In this document: positions 50,089 through 62,600 of the stretch, one piece after another
Numbering within the stretch: position 1 is the first letter of the stretch
Layout: every line of letters begins with the position of its first letter
Source: Saksenaea vasiformis B4078
Lineage: Eukaryota > Mucoromycota > Mucoromycetes > Mucorales > Saksenaeaceae
DNA: 64,000 bases
Reading direction: 5' to 3'
Assembly: GCA_000697055.1 (NCBI GenBank)
Contig: JNDT01001781.1
Span: 1 to 64,000 of the forward strand
Made by a program: the position numbers and the translations under genes
Notes under the pieces: model-generated
Database searches by the model: none
The model's input: the letters and a program-made list of their open reading frames with translations, nothing else
What the model was told of the DNA's origin: nothing

Positions 50089-53000
50089 CTACTCTTCAGG
50101 CATAAAGATTTTCCCCATAAACTGCTCATAACTCCTATCAGGAAAAAAGCGATGAGTTTTTGCTTTCGTACTACAATTATTTATCGTTACCATGTCGCTG
50201 CTTTATGACGGTTTGTTATCGTTCGCACGTCATGAGCCCTCTGGGCATAGACACATTTATAAAGCGAATAGAGATTGGTATGCACAGATGCACGGAACGC
50301 CGCAATGGCGGTCGCACGTACAAGAGGTCCCAATGTAGCACGGGACACAATCATGCGATTGAACAAAGGACCAAAATAGGGAATCTATCTAAGATCAGCA
50401 CATGCTTCACGTAAACAAGGATACATACCTTGGGATCGCGATGAACCTGTACGGCAAGCAAATCATTGGCGAGAGGCGTAACAACGATCTGGGCGTTGCC
50501 AAAATCACCACCAATGGTGCCAATCCGATAATCTCGGTCATGCTCATTCCACACAATATGAACGTGGTCATTGCCGATGTGCCGTTTCTGCGCAACGCAT
50601 GTGAGAACCAAACAAACATTCAACGTTGTGTCGTTACCTTTTTTAATTGTTTGGAGTCGTGGGGGTCTGTAGGCATTTTCGTTACATCGTGGAAAATCAT
50701 CTCGAGAGTTGAAGAACAGTAATAATTGGCGCGTGTTCCGTTGGTCAGATTTCTTTCCAATCCGCCAAGGTAACCCGTATGAGCTGCTATATCAATTTCC
50801 CAACCCAAACTGTTGACGAAAGAATTGTACATTGCACTACCATGGCTATTACGAAGAATTGCTTGTTCATCCTCCTGACCTTGTCCCACATAGATAATGG
50901 CAATCTTCATCGTTTCGCGGCTACACCGTAAACGTAAGCCCGGAAAAGTTGCGACGAAAAAGGAAAGTGCTTACCCATGCTTACGATCCAATCCTCGGAG
51001 GTCACGGTAGAGAGCTGGAGTCTTGTTCAACATTTGAAAGGAGCCGTCCTTCAGATGATCATAGTTGATAAATCCCAAATGACTCATTAATAATCGACTT
51101 TGCTGGAAAGGCACGTGGGGATTCTCGACTTCATGTGGAAATGCTGGAAGGAAATCTTTCCGTAAAGAAAAGTTAGCCATCAGGTGTGTATGCGTTGGTT
51201 CGGATGAGTCCGCCGAAGAAGCATTGGCTTCTTTCCGTCGCAAAATATTCATTTTTGAATACCACAATCGACTAATAAAGAAAAATCAATCGCTTGCTCC
51301 AACCCTCGTCCACTTTTGGTACGTACACATCTGATTCTTGCTGTTCATTGTTGGATGCCTCATTTCGCAAAAAGTCGTTCAACTGTTCACCGAGACGTCC
51401 CACCATACTGGACTGCAATTGCGTTGGTGACGCAGGCGTATTGAGTGGTATCGAAGCGTTTACTAAGCAGTCAGGGTTCGTCTCGCCGATGCTATACATG
51501 GTGTTATGGAAAATCCGGCACAACTAGGAAAGACTTACTGTTGCAGGAGTGCTCCTAGCGTATCACTTGCAGTTTCAGCAGCTTTCTCCGTGTTAGGTGA
51601 CCTACGAAAACAGCAAAAATGGTGTGTCAGTTGATAAACGAAGATCTAGACATCGTATCGACTCACTTGTTTCCAGAATCTCCTTCCTTTTGTATAACAA
51701 TATTTTCTCGAAGCACAAACCCTTGTTCTGTATCCAAACGATCTTCTATCTCATCTTTATCATTATCCGACTGATTTCGATCAGAAGTGGATGGTAAGGT
51801 TTTGCGTGCCAATTGTGTATCCCAGGTATAACGTCCTGTTAGGTCACGGATGATAATGCGGGCTTGTGGGCCTAAAGATGCTATTAGTCAAAGGCCAAGA
51901 AAAATTGGTTAGCAATACAAACCTTTTGAGTCTACTTGAGGAAGTTCAATGAATGCAATGATGGTCGTATCATTAAATGAAAAGTATTGATACTGATGGT
52001 ATTCTGCATCGGATTTTTCATCTGTCGTGACACCAGGACCGACAATGGTACTGTCACAGAATGAGGATGAATAATTTTTGCAGGATACACCATGCTGACA
52101 TACCTCTGAATCGTAGCGGGGCCGTAAGGTGGAGGGAAATTATTGAAATGATGCAGTAAATGAAATAAGACGGCTTCCGCAGATTCCTATACACAAATTG
52201 AGCATCTCTATCACGTAATATTGCATTTATCTTACCTTTACATAGCCTTGATCGTCATCCGACTCTACCATCATACCGACTTGCTCGTTGGGAACAGTAG
52301 GCCGTTTCTCGGTTAGGATCTTGAATTTGAAAGGCTGATCTTTCTTTTTAGAATAGCTTGGGCGCACCACAGGCGTGTGAGGCAATATCTTCTCGGTCCC
52401 TTCCGATGCCACATGGATAGCGTACTCAATGACATCAAAGACCAGCTGACAAAGCTCTGTATCGGAGAGTACCTCGGGCTGGATGGCCATGAGCCACTCC
52501 AAAAGACAGCTGAACAATTTTGAAACAATGAAACCTAAACCATAATTTAATATTTTCATAGGGCATCTAATACAACTTACCTCTTCCTGTTCTACTATTG
52601 CGCTCATAGGCTTTCAGATGGACATTCAGAGCGTCGATGATCCTCGTAAGTACTTCCTGGACAATGACCTATCAAACACATATATTAGTCATACAGGAGG
52701 CTCCAGCCATGGCCCAACTTACACCATCTGGATCTAGCTTTTCATTGTAGATCTGCGCAAAAGTATTCAGGCAATCCACAACTGTATTCACTATGGAAAT
52801 TCTACTCCAGTACAAATGGTTCACAAGGGATAAAAGACATTCGTGGACAATGTCCGAATTTGAACTACACAACGACACGTCAGCTGAATCCACTACATCA
52901 GCGACATACTTTTGACAAGCAAGGAGTTCATCTAGGATCAACGAACAAAGCGCACCTAACAGCATACAGTGTGTCTCTGCCTCTTCTTCCGTTTGTATAG

Positions 53001-56000
53001 ACGACGTTTCAGCTCCCACAAGTCGAACCAGCAAATTCTTGAGCCACAGTTTAACCTATTGTTACAGGTTAGTTGGTTTCACGAACATAACTCTGTATAG
53101 ACCTACATCTGCAAAGCAGAACCGTTTTCCGTTAAAGCCACGGATCCACTCCATGTTATACTCTTCAACGCTAATCTCGACACCGGAGAGCCGATTAGAC
53201 ATGGAAATCAACGATCCCAAGATGGTAATGCAGCTCTTGCGTACAGTGGTTGCTAGTTCACGGACTCCCGTGTCATCTAAAAGCTACGAATAGTCAGTAC
53301 AAGGGCGATGCTATTCACACACCTTACCTGTTTCTCAATGGCATCGATAAATGGAGGAATCAATATGTACACGCCTGGTAAAGAAAACGAGAAGATGCGC
53401 TCCGAGTTTTTAATTATGGCTTGAACAATCATATTGTCGTCCGAAGCCAGACCCTAGCCACAGCTCTTAGTAAACCCTAGAAAAAACGGCAAGCTTACCT
53501 TCAAGACAACTTTGTAGAAATGAGCGTAGTAACTTAATGGTAGCTCCTGCTCGGGTTTTTGAACAATAAGTCGACACAGACATCCAAAGGCTGCAGCGCG
53601 TCCTATATTGTAGGACCTAATATCCATTGTGAGCATTAGCAAGTCAACACAAATACTACACTACTTTGATAGTTCTGTCGCTTGGAAAAGCCAAGGTGTG
53701 AACTCATACAGGGCAGGTATGGGAACGTTACGATACGGCTGACGGGATCGAATCCAAACAAGATTGTCCAAGATGTCAACGACACAGTTGATGGCTACGG
53801 CGTAGTTTTGTGGACCCTTGTAAAAGACAAGAAGAAGAAATAATGGTAAATGATATTATCTTCATCTGTGTGGATCTACCTCAATCTGATTGATATTGCC
53901 TACTGCACAAAGCATGTTTTTCCACGTCACAAGAACACCTTGACCATCCAAAGGCAAATTGTGGAGGTTGAGGAATTCTGTACTGCGAAATGTACCTAGA
54001 CCAGCTGGAAGTCTCTCGTTGACGGCCGTCGAGCTGGCCAGCATGGTAATATTTTCCCCAGCTCCGAGGATCGTAGAAACCGAAGTACGGTTCGACTGGA
54101 AAGTAAAAAGGTAAATATGCGGCATTGAACGGGGTTGGGCTTAGAATGACTTTACCTTGCTAGACATGGTGAGGTTTTCGTCAACAGGCTGTCGTTCCGT
54201 CGAGCTGTTATTACTTCTGCGATCCCAATCCACCGACTTGGTTTTCTTGTTTGTGATATCATCCTCGTCCTTTGATGTGGCTTTTGATGTTGAAGGCTGT
54301 ATACCTAACGTATCTGCATGTTTTTCGCCATTGCCTGCAGAGTGATGTACCAAATTTAACAGTTTACTGGAATCCTGCCATAATGTGTCAAACTGATGAA
54401 TGCTCATGGTTCGACGGCTATTGCCACGTTTCGAAAGACCTGAACCCACAGATCCTCCTGCGGCAGCATGACTCGCGCTACTACTCGACTGAGATGGCGC
54501 ATTGCTCGTAGAAAACGACGCTGTTGGCATGATATTTTTTATACCAAATTTTATATTCCCTCCAGAACGGCCTGTGCTACCACCATAATTTTCCTTGTCA
54601 TCTTCTGCACTGGGCTCTTCTATATGTGGTACGTCCGTTGACGACAAATGCGCTGATCGACGATTCATTGCTTTTGTGTAACTTGATTTTTCTGTTAGTG
54701 ACACACTGCTGCAGTTACGCAGGGCGGTTGAAAAGCTTGTCTCTGGCGCTGGGAACTGATCTTGCGATTCTAAGTTTTTTTCCTGCATAGGGAATTGTGT
54801 AAGTTGACCTTCGCTACCTCCTGTCGATAACGGTCGTCCGGCAGTACGATTGGTAAACGCACGTGGATGATCGCCCTGAATACTCAAGTGGCGTGTACGC
54901 ACCTTATTTCGTCCGCGATTGGTCGACGTCGGATTACCGAAATGCATCGAGTGTCGATTCTGTATTGTATGGCTGTCTTGATGTGAAGGCTTCTCATTTC
55001 CAGGGTTAGGCTCATACTCCACTTTGTATAAGCGTGCAGAGAGAACTCTCGTCAGTTTATGCATTGTTTTCTTTTGTGTATAAGGATTAGCAAACAGGTA
55101 TTTGAGAGCGGCTTTATCGACGTACCACCCACTGCGAAAGCGTCTGCGTCCATCGCATAGACCCAAGCATGTAACGTTTCAGATCTTGCCACATTTCCAT
55201 ATGCACAATACGCGCACGGACAAAGGCATGCAACAAGGTCTACTCGTCATTGCGTTAATATAAATTCAAAAAGCGATGCCCATCCTTTCTTGGCTTACCT
55301 CGCATAGGTAATCTGCGACATCTTCAGCCAAGGTCTGGACAGGAATACGACTGTACTTTTCAGGTGCATTCATGAACCAATCTTGGATATCGAGTAGACA
55401 ACGAAGCAAGAGTTCCCTGGAAAAGATTACATGAGAAGTACTATTTCTAGACGATGTAGAAACATACCAGCTTTCCCATTCCATATCAATGCCACCCCGA
55501 GTGACAGTAATTGCACGATAGACGTTAATCGCATCTTTATATATTGCGGCCAATCCTTCCCAGTCAGTGATTTGTTGTATTCCAGCAACGAATGTGTCAC
55601 GATCTTCACCCGTCGCTGTAGACTGACACCCATGAGCGTCAAACACTAGTTTAATCATCACAAAGTACCGTCGTAAGAAGCTGTTCGCATCTGCGTAATC
55701 GTGGTCGTGCTTATCAATTCGCGATGCTGGGATGAGTGATGACGTTGGTGAAGTAGAGAGCGCTTTAGAGCTGTCAATCTTTGATTCACTGACGGAATTT
55801 TTAGAGGTAGCGACAGAAGCAAGACTGCTAGAGCGTGTCATGCTCGTTTGTCCAATCGTGCCGATGGAAGTGCTTCCTGTTCGTCGCAAAAATGAAGGTC
55901 GCTCATCCTCGTTTCCAAGCATCCACACACCAAGAATATGAATTGCGCCTCGCGTGATATCACGGTATTGCGGACTGACACATGGTAATATCATACACTG

Positions 56001-57829
56001 CCTTAATATCTCGTGGAGCATCTCACGCGTTTCATGGGATGACAGAACAATCGATTTCAGGATTGGGGTCGCTGGTGATGATGTTGATGTTGATGATAGA
56101 TGTTGCCAATGTGTATTAGGATCATAGTTGTTGTCCAAACAATAGCCAATCAGAAACCGAAGCAACGTTCGTAAGACGCTGGGTGGACAAGAAGGAAAGC
56201 CAAAAGCTAAAACCCAGGATAGATACGTTATTACTCCTTCTTTTTCTTCTTCTTCTAAGTAACACCTACCATCTCCTTCCATCTCCTTCGGTACGCCTTC
56301 CATGGATAGTTCCATTGCAATCTTTGGTACAAATTTTGTCAAGTAATATGTGCGGAATATCTTGAAAAGGAACTTCGCGCTGGCCGTTGCAGCATCAATG
56401 CCTACGCCTGTTGCAATACCGTCATCCGCCTCAAATTGGTCACCTGGAGGATACTCATAATCGTCGGGAGGAGGCGGGGATCCAGCTGCTACGTATGCGA
56501 GACGGACAAGATTGGTGATGAAAATGTGTATTAACATGAGGGAATCATGGAAGGTAGGTTGTACTGGACTGGGGAATAGAGGTGCTTGGTCGTCGCCTAT
56601 GTAAAAGAAAAGAATGGTGTGAGATCACAATGCGTAGACCAGAGAAGCAACGTACCAAGAATTAGTGTTTGGTACAATTTCAGAGGTGTGGTTTTGATGC
56701 GTTGATCTCTTGCTAAACCTTGACCGAATGCTTTTTCCGAGTGACGATCGCCCAGCTTCTTTACAAATTGCAGACCACTACCAGTTAATTTATTTGTATT
56801 GTGGTCCTTCTCGTCTTGAGAACCGGCAGACTCGTTTGTTGAATGCGTATTGACAGGTGGCGTAGTACTGATATCGTCTAACACAAAGAGATCCAGTGGA
56901 ATGGCGTTTGCGAAGAGATTGATACATTCGGGGTATTCAACGACCTGATCATTTAACCATAGCAATAGCAAATGGAAACCCAATGCACGTAATCGGAGAT
57001 GATTACCATGATCCAAAATGTGAGACAGGATCTTGGCTTTGTCGGAAGTAGAAATATGAGTGAATCAATGATATGCTGTAGGAGAACCTACCAATATTTT
57101 TCCGTTGCCAGCCATTGCGCATAAGTTCCGGAACAAAAAGAAATATCTTTCGAAGGAGTAATAATGTCTTTTGAAGACCAACCATTTCTTTTGAGTTCCA
57201 TGATTGTGGACGTTCGTTCTTTTCTGTATTGCGAGGAAGATAGTTAGAGAAAGAAGGGGGTTGGATAGTGAGGATTACATACGTTTAATTTTCTCGATTT
57301 GGTGAATGCAAGTTTCATAGACTACGTGAAAAACTTGTTCTGCATTCTCCTGAAAAAATCTTGCTTGATCAAATGAATTGGTAGCATCTACATTGATCGT
57401 CAGGAGGGGTAAGAACATACAGCGCAGTTATTACTCAAAATACGTGCCGATATAACTCCACAGACTTTGTGCTCTCGATTTAATCTTTTGTCTTTCGTCC
57501 AGGAAATTCTTTGCTTTTTTCTTGAGTCGCTCAGACTTGTCGTCTTTTCCAGAGAGCATGAACGTAGATGATGACGGTAAAATGGGTATATCAAGGATGC
57601 CACCGCTTTCTGCATTACCAGACTGAGACTGGCTGCTTCGAAGTCCTTCTTGCTTTTTGGCAAATGCACCAAGTGTTCCAAGCTTATCTGTTTCTACTGT
57701 TTCGGATTGTTCCACAGTGTCATCGTGTTGCCCATCGGCTGTACTGGAAGTAGATGTAGAATTCGAAGGCTTTCCCGCCGATGTTCCGGGGGTGAATGTC
57801 TTTTTCATAACGGAACTAGCCTTCCGCAT
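50089..57829 (-). CDS. RalGAP alpha-type Rap-GAP domain protein
   Basis: Homologue of the catalytic subunit of the Ral GTPase-activating complex (tuberin relative). 27 exons, all in phase, 2114 aa: 57448-57829, 57283-57387, 57092-57223, 56656-57036, 56270-56596, 55468-56206, 55299-55416, 55126-55239, 54156-55070, 53880-54095, 53665-53816, 53499-53616, 53328-53453, 53107-53283, 52723-53055, 52581-52668, 52236-52534, 52104-52186, 51923-52050, 51667-51871, 51539-51601, 51327-51491, 50975-51271, 50638-50920, 50429-50587, 50191-50384, 50089-50134. The N-terminus (AKNFLDERQKIKSRAQSLW, DQARFFQENAEQVFHVVYE) and the helical middle follow RalGAP-alpha. The C-terminal Rap-GAP domain has KIAIIYVGQGQEDEQAIL, the Asn-thumb block HIGNDHVHIVWNEHDRDY and IPYFGPLFNRMIV. 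Intron 1 appears to start with GC. Confidence 0.93.
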
Positions 57830-59693
57830 GACGGACACCAAATCGGTGCAGCAATGTGTGATGAATAGGAAGTTTAAAGGGGAAGAAAAGAAATAGCGTA
57901 GCCTTCGTGGTTGTGCAAAAAGCGAACAATCGCAGTTCACTCAGGACGGGCGAGTCAGGTCACGGAGTGTAAATGTCAACAAGGCGACTTTGGGGTTTTT
58001 GTCCGGCAGGTCCGGCTTCCCCAAATGCCGGCCTATCACTCAAGCAAAAGAATATGAATATAGTCGTGTGTTACGGGCCCCACTTGGAATAGATAAAAGT
58101 GTGGGCATCGGCTAAAATAAACGATAACGGGTTTCTCCCCAAACACTCATTGACTTGGCAAAAGGATATCTCTTAATCAAGGAACACACGAAAATCTCAG
58201 GTCACATAGAGACGTTAATACCGCTTAACGCCGCCTTTTTAATAAGAAGAACGTCACATACATCAAAGGTAATAAGCGACTGCGCAATGTAGCAACGCTT
58301 GGGACATAGGTACTGACTTTTGAAAACAAGTTTGCGTTGCCAGAAATATTTTTTTGCGCCAGTTAATATCAAGTATCCACTATGAAACATAATCACAAGT
58401 AAGAAACAGCCCGTTTAATTTTGCAGACTTACAGCCCCACTCGGTATTGTTTTTGGCGCAAAAAAACATTCCCAGCATAGCAAACTCGTCACTGGTGAGT
58501 ATCATCTCAGATTTCATGAGGATATCCTTACCGATGTAAACACCTGGTGTTAATTATTTAATAAAATGATACAGGCAAAGTAAAATACGTACCGTAAAAT
58601 CTAAATCCCTTGAAGGGAAACCGTATTTGCGACGGCGATATTGGATTGTGGACGTAAGAACTCCATTGGTCGACCTTGGTCTCTCCAAATGGCACTTGCT
58701 ATCCAGAACATATTCTTGCTGGCATTTATATCCCGCTGCCAAAGTACTCCACAGTTTTTGCATTCTAGTATACTATGGTGTGTGACCAAATCCTTTGTGG
58801 TAACTTTCTTGATACTTCTGCTGTGGCACTTGTTGCAAATCTAAAGAACATTGAGCGCGGAAACAAGTATTTGAGTATACCTGCGATGTTATATACTCAT
58901 CGAGTTTTACAGCCACAACTTCTCCTCGGCGCTCTCGTTGCTTCAAGAACGACCAACACTTGTTTACCACGGCTGGACGTTTCCCTTTGTATTTCATCTT
59001 GTTACTAAATAGAGCATCGCCAAAAACGATCAAAGGCATCTTTTTAGTTTCTTGAAATCCCAACTGCTGCCATTTTCGGGGGCGGTGACCTGGAGCAAGC
59101 GTTGATCGCACCAGTGACACATTCTGAGCTGGGAAATTACAACTAGAAAATGTCCCTTCAGAAGTCCGCAGGTTATAGCGACGCCAGACATATATAGGGA
59201 TCTCATCACTGAGATTTTTGCACTAAAGACACATAAACTTAACGAAATGTTTCAGGACGCTTGTGTGGGTCGTTTTCGGGCGGGAGTCCTTTAAGGATTC
59301 AGGCGCTTATGTTCATGATAAGTAGTCAAGCTGATTGCCCGAACAATTCGGCAAGTCAAGGAAACCATTGTTACTGCCCAGAACTTTTTTTTCTTTGCCG
59401 ACCGGACACACAGTTTCTTCGCATCAATACCATCGAGTAAATGAAATGAAAGAAGAAAAACGCTCAAGTAATCTTGTATGAAGGTACAGATGTAGTCTTA
59501 CCCATTCATCCGGAGCCCGTCAACATTGCGTTCAACTTACACTTGCTCAAATGATGCAATTAAATTCATCTTACTGTCTTCTTATTTCACAATAGAAATC
59601 GTTGTATGTGATTTATAGTCCTTGATCGAGCATCTATCACGATGATTAATGATAACTTTACATTATAAATTATAAAAGAAGGGAGAAGTCTAT
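57830..59693. other. Intergenic with a mobile-element relic
   Basis: About 1.9 kb between the RalGAP start and the formin stop, both on the minus strand. It contains the RalGAP promoter and a frameshifted Fanzor/TnpB-like fragment at 58601-59120. Nothing else was recognised. Confidence 0.6.
58601..59120 (-). pseudogene. Fanzor/TnpB-like nuclease relic (C-terminal part)
   Basis: Two overlapping minus-strand frames together resemble the C-terminal third of a eukaryotic TnpB-like (Fanzor) RNA-guided nuclease. The upstream frame reads GHRPRKWQQLGFQ, LIVFGDALFS and VKLDEYITSQV (RuvC region with acidic Glu). After a frameshift near 58775-58800 the second frame reads ILECKNCGVLWQRDINASKN (zinc ribbon CxxC plus the RuvC-III motif RDxNAxxN) and DQGRPMEFL. 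One Cys pair of the ribbon is degraded (YSNTC). No ATG, no N-terminal RuvC-I part and no intact frame is present, so this is a dead copy. Element ends were not found. Confidence 0.7.
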
Positions 59694-62600
59694 TTAACTC
59701 TGCACTTCTTCCAACAGTCCTCGAGATAATTTTCTCTCGCGAGAAATAAGACGTGACCTCGGCATCTTCGGTGTGTCTTCGTCGGTCTGAATACTCTTGA
59801 GCAGATCCTCAGCCATAATTGCAACGGACTCGCTGCGTTGCATACGGCGATTCGCTGATCGTTCATTTCGTCTCTTCGTACTCGTATCCAGTTCACCAGC
59901 CCGCAACTTGTCCAACAAGTTGTCCATGATGTTCTTATCTTCATCTGTACCTGAAGCAGCAGCTAATTTTGCGTCAACCTCTGAATGTGGACTCTTCTCC
60001 TTACCATCACTGGTATCGACACCTCGGAGTTTCTGCGCTTTAATACGTTCCTTGCGTTCTTCTTCCATACGTCGTACATATTCCATACGCTCAAGTTTTT
60101 GGCGGGCCGTCTTGTTATCACTCATCGCGCGCTATCAAAAACGTAAGCTCATTTGTTTCGATATGCTGCTATCCGCTTCGTACCTCCCAACTAGATGTGA
60201 ATGTTTTGAAAATGCCAAAGAATTCATCTGGCTTCATTTGGTCCGGGTTTTCTCCAAAATACTGAACAGTGTCTTCATAGGCCACCCCCATTCCCTGGTA
60301 ACGAAGATCCAGGTCCGCAATCTTCTGTATTGCCGTATCTCTAAACTCTTGCATCACCTTGGCAAAATTATCGCCTTCAGGAGCTTCGTAATCATCCTCA
60401 TAGTGGTTTTGTAGTTCCTGAATCAGCGCGTTAAGTCCGCTATGTAGCTCATTGTAATCCTTGACCATGTCTTGCAACGTTACTATCACGAGAAAAAGGA
60501 ATGAGAAGATATCAACCAATAGAGTGCGTCATACCGCGACAAGCATCGCCTGTGGTTCGAAGGTCATCCAAAAACCCATGGAGACGAGGGAGTTTAGATT
60601 CAACGGAATCCACCAAAAAGTGAAGTAAAGTCGTATTCCCTTCGGTGCCTTTCGTGTCCACCAGCTAAAAGAGCAATCTAAGCTGATGCTGTTAACGAAC
60701 AATCAACTTACCTTATTGATACTTGAAATACGAATACCGAATGCTCCTCCTTGGAAAGTTGTTCCATTCATGAAATTGCCAAGAACAAGGATAAGCTAAG
60801 CAAAGAGCATTGGTATACGAGAATGACATAGATGTGCTAACTCACCTTCAGCAATTCTTTAAATCGTTTCGATGCCTTCAAGTCGACAGATGCATTCATA
60901 ACAGCATCTATATTCTGTCACAGTGGTAAATTGACAGAGTTCTAATAGCTTAACGATATATCTTACCTGAAGTAGGTGTTGATATTTCTCCCTGAATGTG
61001 GCACGGAATAACATGCTGTCGATACGCTCTTTGTATCGATCAATTTTCATCATCTATTTCTGAAGGTGAGCAAAACATACGCGGTAGACGATAGAGTTAC
61101 CTCCACACAGAAAGTATCGGGACGTGAAAGATTTTCCAGATCCTCTTCTGATGCAGATTTGACGAAGACGGAGAGTTTACCCATTTCTTCGGGTGTAGGG
61201 ACGTTGGCCTGCAAGTTACTCAAAAGATTCTCCGTGCAAAGTTTATCATCGATCGCCAAAATCTTTTGCGCAACAGTTGGGAAAGGAACGTGTTTCAGCT
61301 TGGATAACAACGCAATATCTAAACCATAGTTAGCATCAATCAGCCCATCGTTAGCAAACGCTTACTGATATTGTAGGCCTTCTTGGGATCCAAAATGCAA
61401 ATTTCTTGCTTTTTCTCTTTCTTTTGTCTCGGTTTTCGTTCGATGACCTTTTGAGCAAATATTTTCTCGATGGAATCAAAAATTCCAATAGTATCCATCT
61501 CATCTTCCAAAGCGATTTCATCCACATTATCCTCACCCCAGACCGTCTTGCCGACAAAGTGAGCTTGCATCTTAGTCCATTGCAAGGCACGTGTTTTCAC
61601 AGTCGGTTGATGTCGGATCACTTTTCTTGCAACACCAGAAGGTGGCAGTGGCGCACCTGGTGGTGGCGGCGGTGGGGGTCCTCCTGCTGAACCCGGTGGA
61701 GGCGGGGGGGGAGGCGGTAGAGCGCCCGCCTGGCCAGACGGGGCCGAGGGCGGCGGAGGTGGAACACCAGTTTGACCCGATGATGGAGGAGGTGGAGGAG
61801 GAGGGGGGATACCAGCTTGTCCGGATGGAGGCGGAGGAGGAGGCGGAAGCGGAATGCCAGTCTGTCCAGCTGCTGGTGGTGGTGGTGGTGGTGGTGGTGG
61901 TGGTGGTGGTGGAGGAACGCCAGTTTGTCCGGGTGGTGGCGGAGGCGGCGGTGGAACCGACCCAGTGTGGCCTGCAGCAGGTGGTGGCGGCGGAGGCGGG
62001 GGAATAGGAGTTGCCACCATAGCAATCTTATCTTCCTGGGAGCTTACGGTGGAAGAGAGCTGACCTGGGGTTGATTCTTTACCAGCTGAGCCATCTACAC
62101 TGGTAGCGGTAGCAGAGACGGTAGTTGTAGCGGTAGAGATAGTACCAGCAGCGTCAGAGGCAACCACTGTTTCGGAAGCTGAAGAGGATAAAGATGGAAC
62201 CACTCCTTCAGCAGGCGTCTCACCAACAGTAACAGGCAGCGACGAGACCGATTGCACCTTTTGAGACTCTGAAGAAACGGATGATATGCCCTTCTCTTCT
62301 CGAGTTGTTTGATTTGGAGTCGATATCCCTGTGTCGGGTTGATCTGCTTCTGCGGAGTGAGTCTCTTCCTTAGCATTATCCGCCTGCGAAGACTTGTCTG
62401 TCTTGCGACCCTTTCGCAGGTTTTGTTCCAATTCTGCTGCCAATGCACTAATCGGCTTGTCTGAGTGGGTTACTTCCACCGGTCGTTCATCGCGAAGCAA
62501 GTCATGAACTGCTCCTTTCAAACTCGATCGGATATATGCGCCATCCTTCGTTTCTTGGCCTTCAGCCTCGGAATCATCAATCCATTGTCTCCTGCCGCTA

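Noticed and set aside
61817..62074. Gly/Trp-rich open frames antisense to the formin FH1 region
   Set aside because: They mirror the poly-Pro coding repeats on the other strand. They are low complexity with no other support.
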